Assembly (NCBI RefSeq): GCF_003711225.1
Contig: NZ_CP031030.1
Location: 2,046,001-2,110,000, forward strand
DNA: 64,000 bases
Reading direction: 5' to 3'
DNA from: Runella sp. SP2
GTDB lineage: Bacteria > Bacteroidota > Bacteroidia > Cytophagales > Spirosomataceae
Positions 29,607-37,224 of this stretch are shown here, piece by piece. The position numbers were made by a program, and so were the translations under genes. The notes below the pieces were generated by a model. That model saw only the letters and a list, made by a program, of their open reading frames with translations. It did not search any database and had not been told where the DNA came from. Within the stretch, counting starts at the first letter, position 1. Each line of letters opens with the position of its first letter.

Positions 29607-29646
29607 GATTTCATTCAACAAAAGTGCTGTTTTGTTGAATGAAATC
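29607..29646. promoter_or_regulatory. Perfect inverted-repeat operator upstream of the Lrp gene
   Basis: GATTTCATTCAACAAAA (29607-29623), a six-base spacer GTGCTG, then the exact complement (29630-29646). It is a 40-bp site with 17-bp perfect arms, located between the lrp start and the divergent RNA promoter. Lrp-family regulators commonly bind such AT-rich inverted repeats and repress themselves. Confidence 0.75.
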
Positions 29647-29673
29647 AAAATTTTTAAAAATATTTATGGAAAA

Positions 29674-29705
29674 TTTGCAACAAAAAATAATATCCATTAG
29701 TTTTG
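29674..29705 (+). promoter_or_regulatory. Predicted promoter of the tRNA-like RNA
   Basis: TTTG (29674-29677), 20 bases, TAGTTTTG (29698-29705): an exact match to the Bacteroidota -33/-7 consensus and spacing. Start of transcription is expected near 29710, which coincides with the base of the 5' hairpin described for the RNA. Confidence 0.65.
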
Positions 29706-29709
29706 CATT

Positions 29710-30014
29710 GTCAATTAATCAAAAAAGCACTTGGCAACAAGTAAATTAGTTGACTTTAGTTCTTTATACTGTAGGATGATGAAACTTGGCAGCCATGCCC
29801 TCCTGTCTCGGGGGTGGTGAGTTCAGGATAAACACGATATAATGCCGGCACTCTAGTCGACTGGGGTAGACCACCAAACTTTGTATCGCGGCTAACTGCA
29901 CCGTGGGCGGTTCGAATCCCCCTCCTACAGCATTCATGTGAATGGTAAAACAATTACCATCACAACCCTAAGGATAGCTTGTTTAAATGATTCATTTCAA
30001 CAAGTTATCCTTTT
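29710..30014 (+). ncRNA. Structured RNA with a tRNA-like domain and oversized variable region
   Basis: Seen: a 5' hairpin (GTCAATTAA 29710-29718 with TTAGTTGAC 29746-29754, capped by CTTG-GCAA-CAAG, a GNRA loop). Then a tRNA layout: acceptor-like TGTAGGA (29770-29776) with TCCTACA (29923-29929), extended by C29769-G29930; bases TG; D arm ATG-AAACTTGGCAGC-CAT (29779-29796) with the GG and A14 of type-II Leu tRNAs; a hairpin CCCTC-CTGTCTC-GGGGG (29798-29814) in the anticodon place, reading GUC; and a T arm with loop TTCGAAT (29911-29917) whose 3' strand CCCCC abuts the acceptor strand. Between anticodon and T arms are about 90 nt with further stems (29815-29819 with 29872-29876; 29850-29856 with 29861-29867; 29887-29891 with 29901-29905). 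No CCA is encoded. The T stem has a C-C mismatch or bulge. Inferred: a tRNA-derived RNA, not a normal decoding tRNA. No known family recognised. Confidence 0.6.
29970..30014 (+). terminator. Terminator of the tRNA-like RNA
   Basis: AAGGATAGCTTGTT (29970-29983) pairs with AACAAGTTATCCTT (29999-30012), 14 bp including one G-U, with a 15-base loop and TTTT at the end. Two smaller hairpins precede it (29931-29944 and 29942-29960, overlapping alternatives). Confidence 0.7.
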
Positions 30015-30203
30015 AAAATATAAAATGAAGTGTCCAATTGACACTTATTTAAAAGAAAAACTATTTGGTTTTTAGTTTGTTGATGAAGTGTAATTGCGAC
30101 ACGCAGGCTCAGCTTTGAGGCCTGTGTGTTTTTTTTGTGCCTATACCTAGTTATTCTCAAAAGAATGGTTTATTTGCCAACTTTTCGATTTTTAACTTGA
30201 CAT

Positions 30204-31451
30204 ATGTTACTTCTCACTGTTTTTACTTCTGACGCCGTCGTTCTTGGCTTACTTTTTATCATTTTGGCAGGTGTTTTTTATACGGCTAATTTAAAACACC
30301 CACTTTGGACAAAGTTTTACGCAATTTTTCCTCCCTTACTTCTTTGTTATTTTATCCCAGGAGTTTTAAACTCTTTTAAAATCATTTCAGGAGAGGAGTC
30401 CAAACTCTATTCAGTGGTTTCCCAATATTTTTTACCAGCGTGTTTGGTTTATTTTACGCTTGGGATGGACTTTAAAGCGGTAGTACGTTTAGGGCCGAAA
30501 GCACTTCTTGTGTTTTTGGCAGGAACGTTGGGGGTGATGCTTGGTGGTCCAATAGCAGTAGCGATTGTTAAAACGTTTGCTCCTGAGGTGGTTGGCGGCT
30601 CAGGCTCTGATGCTGTTTGGAGGGGGCTATCTACCATTGCGGGAAGTTGGATTGGGGGAGGGGCAAATCAAACTGCGTTAAAAGAAGTTTTTCAACCAAG
30701 TGATCGTCTTTTTTCGCAAGTGATTGCAGTAGATGTCATTGTGGCGGAAATTTGGATGGCGGTACTAATTTACGGTGCAGGAAAAGCTGCTAAAATTGAT
30801 TATTATTTTAAAGCAGATGCTACTGCTATTGATGAATTAAAAACAAAGCTTGAACTAGAACACAAAATATCTCAGAGAATTCCAACACTAAATGATTTGA
30901 TGATGATTGCCGCGGTTGGTTTTGGCGCTACGGCCTTTGCTCATTTTGTGGCAGACTTGGTTGCTCCTTGTCTCAAACTTAATTATCCTTCTCTTGAAAG
31001 GTTTAGCTTAACTTCGTCGTTTTTCTGGGTTGTTTCGGTCGTTACATTTTTGGGTATTTTACTCTCTTTTACCCGATTGCGCCAACTTGAATTTGCGGGA
31101 GCTTCAAAAATTGGTAGTTTATTCCTCTATGTACTTGTGGCAACCATTGGGATGAAAATGGATATTTTTGCCGTGGCCGAAAACCCTGGATTATTTCTCG
31201 TAGGGATTCTATGGATGACCATACATGTAATGGTTACCTTGTTGGTTGCTAAATGGTTAAGAGCACCTTTTTTCTTTACAGCAGTGGGTTCGCAAGCCAA
31301 TGTAGGAGGTGCTGCTTCGGCACCAGTTGTTGCCGCGGCTTTCCATCCTTCGCTGGCATCTGTCGGTGTGTTACTGGCAATATTGGGGTATGCGCTAGGA
31401 ACGTATGGGGGGTATTTGACTGGATTGATGATGCAATGGGTAGCAGAATAA
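30204..31451 (+). CDS. DUF819-family integral membrane protein
   Basis: 415 residues with about ten to twelve hydrophobic segments in two repeat-like halves, each with glycine-rich re-entrant stretches (IAGSWIGGGANQTALKE near residue 147 and AVGSQANVGGAASAPVVAAAF near 362). The paired G-rich signatures resemble inverted-repeat secondary transporters, and this is the DUF819 family, whose substrate is not established. The gap of 189 bases to the upstream RNA terminator holds no obvious promoter match. Proximity to an Lrp regulator makes an amino-acid or related metabolite a guess only. It converges with the T9SS protein gene, one base apart. Confidence 0.85.
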   Translation: MLLLTVFTSDAVVLGLLFIILAGVFYTANLKHPLWTKFYAIFPPLLLCYFIPGVLNSFKIISGEESKLYSVVSQYFLPACLVYFTLGMDFKAVVRLGPKALLVFLAGTLGVMLGGPIAVAIVKTFAPEVVGGSGSDAVWRGLSTIAGSWIGGGANQTALKEVFQPSDRLFSQVIAVDVIVAEIWMAVLIYGAGKAAKIDYYFKADATAIDELKTKLELEHKISQRIPTLNDLMMIAAVGFGATAFAHFVADLVAPCLKLNYPSLERFSLTSSFFWVVSVVTFLGILLSFTRLRQLEFAGASKIGSLFLYVLVATIGMKMDIFAVAENPGLFLVGILWMTIHVMVTLLVAKWLRAPFFFTAVGSQANVGGAASAPVVAAAFHPSLASVGVLLAILGYALGTYGGYLTGLMMQWVAE

Positions 31452-31452
31452 A

Positions 31453-33534
31453 TTAGCGTTCGAGCAAAATAGCCCCTCTGAACTCGGAAATTGACTCACT
31501 ATTTTGAATCTTGTATTGTAAAAGGTAAACATAGGAGCCATTGGGAGCAGCAGCATCTTTAAATGTCCCGTCCCATTGGGGATCTTTACTTTGTTCAAAA
31601 TAGACAGGATGTCCCCAGCGGTTATAAACTGTAAGGCTAACGATTTCACCCCCCACCATGATGGCTTTGAAAGAATCATTGACGCCGTCAGCGTTTGGAG
31701 TAAAGATATCTGGAACATAGAATCGGGGGTTACATGGCCCTGAAACGGTAATGGTTCGAAGTAGAGAACAGCCAAATTGATTGGTTACTTTCACTCGATA
31801 AATACCGTCGGGTTGTGCTTGTATCGACCTCGTTGTCTCTCCTGAATCCCATAAATAGGTTAAATCACTATCGTCGTTTTCAGCGGCGAAAAGCGGTTTT
31901 TCATTACATGTAGTTACTTCTCTAGCGATATTAGGTAATGGATGGTTCCTCACAATGATAGTGTCGCGGCCAGCACAAGGCCCTTGTGTCGCTGTTAAAA
32001 TATATTGACCACTTTGTGATACTCTTGTTTCGATACCTGTGCTTCCGTTCGACCAACTGTAGTTGATGCTCCCACCCGAAGCATTTACGTTGGGACGTAA
32101 GGTGACAGCCTCACCTTCACAAGTAATTTTGTCAAGCCCTAAATCAACTTGTGGAGTTGGCAATACGGTAATGGTTTTGCTTGTAACACATCCGCCACCC
32201 AGCGTACTTACCTTTACAGTGTATGTTCCAGGTTGGAAAATAGTTACTTGAGGGTTGGTGGTATTGGAAGATGCCCAAAAATACGAATAAGTATTAGTTC
32301 CTAGTGCTCCTGCATCCAAAACCATTGAAGGAGATGAAAAACAAAGGGTTTCATTTGGTTTTAATTCAGGTGGTTTACCAACGACAACGGTGGTAGAAAA
32401 TGATTTAGAACAAGCACCATTAGAAACGGTTAGTGCATAAGTTCCTGTTTTTGCCACGTTGATTTTTGAGGTAGTCTCTCCTGTCGTCCATTTGTAAGAA
32501 ACAGGGAGATTATTGGGGGTAATAGTTGGAGATAGCTCTACGATATTTCCTTCACAGAATTCGTTGGTTGGATTAAAAGTGACTTGAGGTAAGCCGATTA
32601 CACTCAAATTCAAGGTTCGACTACTATCGCAGCCTAGGGCTGTTTTAAAGTTATCTTTATAAGTTCCGCTGGACGAATACCCCTCATAGATTTCGCCTTG
32701 ACAAATGGTTTTATTAATAGTAGCGTCTTGTACTTTGGGGGGGACATTAACAACTTTTAGGGCGATTGAAGTACAACGATTAGCGTCTGTTGCGGTTACG
32801 GAGTAAACCCCGCTCTCCTCGAATGTATTGGTTGCATTCGTGGGATTTTTTCCGCCAGACCATCTATAAGAAGTGCCGCCACTCGCGGTTAAAACAGTAC
32901 TTCCACATGATTTTGAGTCTTCGGTTATTTTAACAGGAAAGATAGGAGGTTGAAGCCCCCAAGTGATATTTGTGTAATTCTCGGGTGTATCTGAGAAAAT
33001 GGTTAAACAGGTAAAAGTGCCAGGAAATAATAATATGGCATAACCTTCTTCCCCAGTGATTGAATAACTACTGACATTTTTGATTCCAGGGCCATTGAAA
33101 CCGACGACAAAAGGCTCAGAAAAGCGAAGTGTCACGGGGCTATAAACAAAACTGCCTAGGGAAGAAATGAGTAATAGAGGGTTTGTGACTGGTTCAGAAA
33201 AACACATGGTTGTTTGTCCCCCTGTACCAGCAACCCACTCTGTTTTGGGAACAGTTGTATTTGGAATGGCCGCAACCCCGCTATAACTGCTAAAATTCTC
33301 AAACCCATATATTTTATCCGTAGAACCAAACTCGTAATTGGCGCTCATGGTAACATTTACAGGGCGGCCGTTGACTTGGATAGTGCCAGTGGCTTCTCTT
33401 CCTTTAAAGTTACTCCACGTTGCCCAAGAGTAGTCTTGTTTACACTGGGAGAAACAGTGCAAATGAATAAAATACGTAAAAAATAAAACTAGTGTAAATT
33501 TCCAACACATCTTCAAACGGTTCATAATCAGCAC
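31453..33534 (-). CDS. Large secreted protein with type IX sorting domain (gliding-motility C-terminal type)
   Basis: 693 residues. A signal peptide ends near FSQC. The middle consists of repeated Ig/PKD-like modules, each with a YxWSxG[ES]T core (YRWSGGKNPT, YKWTTGETTS, YSWSNGSTGI, YLWDSGETTR). The last 90 residues (FYVPDIFTPNADGVNDSFKAI...VYNRWGHPVYFEQSKDPQWDG) are the CHU/T9SS type-B C-terminal domain that routes proteins through the type IX system to the surface. Two internal ATGs (33525 and 33510) are equally possible starts. Likely an adhesin or surface-layer component; no enzyme domain is visible. Confidence 0.9.
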   Translation of the reverse strand: MLIMNRLKMCWKFTLVLFFTYFIHLHCFSQCKQDYSWATWSNFKGREATGTIQVNGRPVNVTMSANYEFGSTDKIYGFENFSSYSGVAAIPNTTVPKTEWVAGTGGQTTMCFSEPVTNPLLLISSLGSFVYSPVTLRFSEPFVVGFNGPGIKNVSSYSITGEEGYAILLFPGTFTCLTIFSDTPENYTNITWGLQPPIFPVKITEDSKSCGSTVLTASGGTSYRWSGGKNPTNATNTFEESGVYSVTATDANRCTSIALKVVNVPPKVQDATINKTICQGEIYEGYSSSGTYKDNFKTALGCDSSRTLNLSVIGLPQVTFNPTNEFCEGNIVELSPTITPNNLPVSYKWTTGETTSKINVAKTGTYALTVSNGACSKSFSTTVVVGKPPELKPNETLCFSSPSMVLDAGALGTNTYSYFWASSNTTNPQVTIFQPGTYTVKVSTLGGGCVTSKTITVLPTPQVDLGLDKITCEGEAVTLRPNVNASGGSINYSWSNGSTGIETRVSQSGQYILTATQGPCAGRDTIIVRNHPLPNIAREVTTCNEKPLFAAENDDSDLTYLWDSGETTRSIQAQPDGIYRVKVTNQFGCSLLRTITVSGPCNPRFYVPDIFTPNADGVNDSFKAIMVGGEIVSLTVYNRWGHPVYFEQSKDPQWDGTFKDAAAPNGSYVYLLQYKIQNSESISEFRGAILLER

Positions 33535-33710
33535 AATTCAGAAAGGAATTAATTACGACTAGCCATAAATCAACTTCATCGTTTTGCTTAATGAACAGAA
33601 TATGTTCAGGTTCTGAGAAGAGTATTTATGGATTATTGGCCGTAAAAATAGTTAATCTTACGACGCTTTGCATCCTTTGAAAGTAACATTTTATTTTACG
33701 GAAGCGCCCA

Positions 33711-36236
33711 CTAAATATTAAACCAAAACGAAAACTTCACCGCAAAAGGCGTGACATTGGGGTTTTGGCGATAGGTGAGGCGATGAACTGCGTCAACTCT
33801 GAGTACCTTAAAAATATTGTCAATGGCATATCCAACCTCTACGTAAGGGGTGTTTCCTAAGCTATTAAATCCAAGGACTGTTTGACCCTGTGCGTTAGTA
33901 GGAGCAAGCAGATTCATGTTGGAAGGGTGAATACTGCCATACAAAACTTTTGCATTGGCTAAGAATCGCCATTTAAGCCTTTTGATAGCGGGTAAGCGGT
34001 TAAAGAGAAGTCCTTCAAAATTGTGCTCGTATCGTAATTGAAGATAACGGTCGCTCACAAATTCAAAGTAGTTCATCAGGTTAAAGGCATTGTCAACGTA
34101 AAAAACTGACTCGTTTCCAAGTGGGGTATATAGTAAAGGATAGGGGAGGGTGGATGGAATATATCCCATGGTGATGTTATAGTTGGAACGCCCCCAAATA
34201 CCCACTCTAAAGCTTTGTTTAACATTGAGCGACAAGCGATGGTAGCTAAAATCACTGTTGAGAAACTTGCGCAAACCAAGTTGATAACGAAAAACTACCA
34301 AAGGCCACTTTTGTGTGCCCAAAGTTAGCCGTTCATTTTCGTTATAAATGAAAATTTCATCTTTACCCCAACGTGTTTCAAAGAATAATTCAGCCGTTTC
34401 ATAATTACTCTGAATAGGTGACCGATCGCCAAGAGATGGGGCTGTTTTGAACGCAAAAGGATAGATGGGCTGAAAAGTTCGGTGACGTAGCCCAACCGTT
34501 TGGGTTAATCCTCTTAATAATTCTCGCTTGAGGTAAGCAGAAGTGATTCCCTCAAAATACCCCCTTCGTACATTTCCCCATTTTGTTAGTGCACCAAATA
34601 AAACGTTATTGCCAATCGCTTCAGAGGACAAACCTACGCGTTCGAGGTCATAACTATGGCTAATACCCCCAATGGTCCAGGGTTTTCGACTGAAAATATA
34701 ATCAACATTAAAATTATATTTCCATTCTTTGTCGAGGGTACCATAGGCCGTCGAACCGCTCAATACCCATTTTCGACTGAAATCTGGGTTGGTTTTGGCT
34801 CCAATGCGAATGCGGTGCCCTTCAATCGCATTGTTTGAGTATAGGTATAGAAAAGGACCAACGTCTATGTTGACTTTCGGAATACGTTTATAGCCATTAA
34901 CAAACATGTTAAATACTTCGATGTATGTACGCATGATTGGTACCTGTTTTACGGAGTCAATGAGCCTATACGCTGTTTGTTCTCCAGCTGTTAGGGGTTC
35001 GTGGCGTGCCTTGTCCCAATAATCAGCGGGGTACTCTTTGTAACTTTCTGATAATTCTATGGGATAATCATAAAACTTGGGAGGGTGTGGTTTATTGGGA
35101 ATAATGTTCCGATTTGAAGTATAAAACTTAACCAACATGCCTGCGGTAGAGTCCGTCAGTTCGGCTACGTCAATAAGTACCCGCGATTTCACTGGCATCC
35201 AAGTACTATCGCCAATTTGCTCATATTCTTGTTGTAGTTTTATCTTTTCTACAAAGTTAATATTCGCGCTTTTTCCAACCGACGCATCTATTTGCACCAA
35301 CGCGTGGCTTAGGGTATCCACCCAAAATGAGCCACTAAAAGCCAAGTCTTGGGGTCGTTTTGGTTCATAATCAATATGATAACACCAATATCCCGCCACA
35401 AAGGTGGTATCGATTAAATAATAGTCGTAGGTGTTTTTCCAGCCGTCGGCAATGGGAGAATGGAAATCTTTATCAAGAACACTAAGCCAATTTTGGTAAA
35501 AATTATACTGTTGAAAAGAAGATCCAATCATCTGTGAAATCAAGCTGCCGTCTGTCACAGCAATGCCAGATATTTTGGTTTTGAGAATATGTTCTTTCTT
35601 TTTTCGAGGGTCTTCGCGGAAATAATAGTTGGAAATGGATTCTGACAAATATATTGGAATAACAGGGCGCCCATCTTCGCCCGCGATTTTATCAAATTGC
35701 TCAACAGCGCCTGTGATTTGCTTCATCGCTCTCCGTTTCTTAAAACGTTCTGAGAGATTGTCAACATCCACTTCTATTTTACTGTAACTTTCGTATTCGT
35801 ACGCTTGGAGTCTATTGGGATTGTGCAATGGTTTTTGCTTAACAACTCTCCTTAAAATGTTATAGGCAGGGTTTTCGCCTGCGTAAACTTTTACTTCTTG
35901 AAGTTTAAATTCCGAGCCTTCAAGTTGGAAATCAATGGTTTGAGTGAGTTGATTCGGTACAATTGCTTTCGCTCGTTTTCGATACGACATGGACGAAACC
36001 ACCAATGAATCACCAATTTGGGTTGTTTTAAGGGTATAAAAACCCTCAAAGTTGGTCGTTACTCCTACCGTTTTTCCTTTGATTGCGACTGCAGCAAAAG
36101 GCACTGCTTCACCCGTTTGAGCGTCTGTGATTCTGCCCGAAATGGTGTAGGTTGTTTGGCCAAAACCTTCATTCCAACATAGTAAAATGGAGATGAGTAA
36201 GGGAATAGCTTTGTTGATGAATAGATGTTTAATCAC
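33711..36236 (-). CDS. DUF5686 outer-membrane protein with carboxypeptidase-like regulatory domain
   Basis: 841 residues. After a signal peptide (ending FGQ) comes a carboxypeptidase-D-type beta sandwich, ISGRITDAQTGEAVPFAAVAIKGKTVGVTTNFEGFYTLKT, then a long DUF5686 region with VKVYAGENPAYNILRRVVKQKPLHNP. The C-terminal half has alternating aromatic strands and ends in FSFWFNI, typical of an outer-membrane beta barrel. TonB-type plug is absent, so it is not a SusC. Role unknown; the family is phylum-wide and often linked to envelope maintenance. It is alone on its strand, with 176 bases to the T9SS protein gene. Confidence 0.88.
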   Translation of the reverse strand: MIKHLFINKAIPLLISILLCWNEGFGQTTYTISGRITDAQTGEAVPFAAVAIKGKTVGVTTNFEGFYTLKTTQIGDSLVVSSMSYRKRAKAIVPNQLTQTIDFQLEGSEFKLQEVKVYAGENPAYNILRRVVKQKPLHNPNRLQAYEYESYSKIEVDVDNLSERFKKRRAMKQITGAVEQFDKIAGEDGRPVIPIYLSESISNYYFREDPRKKKEHILKTKISGIAVTDGSLISQMIGSSFQQYNFYQNWLSVLDKDFHSPIADGWKNTYDYYLIDTTFVAGYWCYHIDYEPKRPQDLAFSGSFWVDTLSHALVQIDASVGKSANINFVEKIKLQQEYEQIGDSTWMPVKSRVLIDVAELTDSTAGMLVKFYTSNRNIIPNKPHPPKFYDYPIELSESYKEYPADYWDKARHEPLTAGEQTAYRLIDSVKQVPIMRTYIEVFNMFVNGYKRIPKVNIDVGPFLYLYSNNAIEGHRIRIGAKTNPDFSRKWVLSGSTAYGTLDKEWKYNFNVDYIFSRKPWTIGGISHSYDLERVGLSSEAIGNNVLFGALTKWGNVRRGYFEGITSAYLKRELLRGLTQTVGLRHRTFQPIYPFAFKTAPSLGDRSPIQSNYETAELFFETRWGKDEIFIYNENERLTLGTQKWPLVVFRYQLGLRKFLNSDFSYHRLSLNVKQSFRVGIWGRSNYNITMGYIPSTLPYPLLYTPLGNESVFYVDNAFNLMNYFEFVSDRYLQLRYEHNFEGLLFNRLPAIKRLKWRFLANAKVLYGSIHPSNMNLLAPTNAQGQTVLGFNSLGNTPYVEVGYAIDNIFKVLRVDAVHRLTYRQNPNVTPFAVKFSFWFNI

Positions 36237-36384
36237 TGGTGGGTATGGTTGTTCACGGTCTGGTTTTCTTACAAGGACTCGTTAAAAATAAAAAAGTTTT
36301 AACGAATTGTCAATTTTTTGATAGCTCAACCTCTTTTTACGACAAATAGAGGGGGAAGCGTTGCAATTTTCAAAGTTGAATAAC

Positions 36385-36425
36385 GAAAAATCCCTTCGCT
36401 GTATTGAGAAGCGAAGGGATTTTTC
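36385..36425 (-). terminator. Terminator behind the DUF2452 gene
   Basis: A 16-bp perfect stem, 36385-36400 with 36410-36425 (core AATCCCTTCGCT), A-run on one side and T-run on the other, nine-base loop. It lies 29 bases past the stop of the minus-strand gene. Confidence 0.88.
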
Positions 36426-36453
36426 ATAACCTATAGTAAAGCTTCTTTTAGCC

Positions 36454-36891
36454 TTAATCTTGGCTTTCGTTGTATTCAACGTGCCATGTATGGTCGGCGA
36501 GCATGGTCACTTTGGCAATAAAACGGCTAAATTTGTAGGCACGCCCCCATTCATTTGGTGCAACCATTGACAAAACGTCTTTTCCATCTTCCTTTTCATA
36601 TACATAGTACGTTTCGTTCAAGACGGGTTCAAAATTCATTTGGGCACCGTAAATTCTTTCTGATACATCAACACGTTGACGAAGTTCTTTGGCTTGCTGT
36701 GCCAATGTTGCCATTTGCTGATAAATTTGATTAAGTTGGCGCTCGGTCTGTTGACGCATGGCCAACACGGCTTTCCCTTTTGCTTTGCCCATGTCAACAG
36801 GCTTAATGACTGCCCCACCGACTGAGTGGGCATAGGCCATGAGTCCAGGGTTTTCAGCTACTTTATCAGGATTTATTGGGTTTTTCTCCAT
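36454..36891 (-). CDS. DUF2452 cytoplasmic protein
   Basis: 145 residues, no signal peptide. It starts NPINPDKVAENPGLMAYAHSVGGAVIKPVD, passes a helical, glutamine-rich coiled-coil segment (AMRQQTERQLNQIYQQMATLAQQAKELRQRV) and ends with a conserved-looking YYVYEKEDGKDVLSMVAPNEWG... region. This is the DUF2452 pattern. Function is unknown. It appears as a single gene with a terminator at 36385-36425; a minus-strand TAATTTTG (36929-36936) 38 bases upstream may be its -7 box, though no -33 box is seen. Confidence 0.85.
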   Translation of the reverse strand: MEKNPINPDKVAENPGLMAYAHSVGGAVIKPVDMGKAKGKAVLAMRQQTERQLNQIYQQMATLAQQAKELRQRVDVSERIYGAQMNFEPVLNETYYVYEKEDGKDVLSMVAPNEWGRAYKFSRFIAKVTMLADHTWHVEYNESQD

Positions 36892-37206
36892 TGGAAAAGA
36901 AATTATATTGACTTGCTCTTTAACGTAACAAAATTACATATTGTTTAAAATTTAGAGAGAATAAATAGGGTATATTCTTAAAATTAAATAATTATAGTCG
37001 CTAAAAGCAGCTCTAAAATAGATATTTTTTTTGTAAAAACGTATTTAAAAAGATAATATGTATTAATTGAATATGCTTAAATTTTAACCATACAAATAAG
37101 CTATTTGAAAATATTTAAAACCATATTGGCACAACGATTGCATACTTTTAGTCCGTAGAAAACGTTACTTTTACGGTTGAAAATCTAACAGTTTAAGAGC
37201 AAGCTC
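36892..37206. other. AT-rich divergent gap with a sigma-54-like site
   Basis: About 315 bases, extremely AT-rich, with no frame worth calling. It holds the minus-strand start signals of the DUF2452 gene and, at 37126-37142, the sigma-54-like element of the porW-like gene. Confidence 0.6.
37126..37142 (+). promoter_or_regulatory. Sigma-54-like promoter element
   Basis: TTGGCAC-AACGA-TTGCA matches the -24/-12 consensus TGGCAC-N5-TTGC[AT] at every fixed position. It lies 83 bases before the ATG at 37225. No TAnnTTTG box with good spacing is nearby. RpoN must exist elsewhere in the genome for this to matter. Confidence 0.45.
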
Positions 37207-37224
37207 TTGAAAGTGAGTTATTTG

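Noticed and set aside
29770-29929. Tried to read the RNA as a normal tRNA with an intron
   Set aside because: The anticodon-like stem and loop are uninterrupted and the extra sequence lies in the variable region, not at a splice position; no group I core motif seen.
29756-29953. 65-codon minus-strand frame over the tRNA-like RNA
   Set aside because: Rich in Cys, His, Arg and Gly with no plausible protein character; it follows from the GC-rich structured RNA on the other strand.
29710-30014. Considered tmRNA, RNase P RNA, 6S or SRP RNA
   Set aside because: tmRNA lacks a base-paired D arm, and I see no tag frame; RNase P core motifs and SRP/6S hallmarks are absent; the size also differs.
33587-33611. 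GAACA-GAATA-TGTTC palindrome between the T9SS and DUF5686 genes
   Set aside because: Short, single and not matching a recognisable SOS box; within chance expectation.
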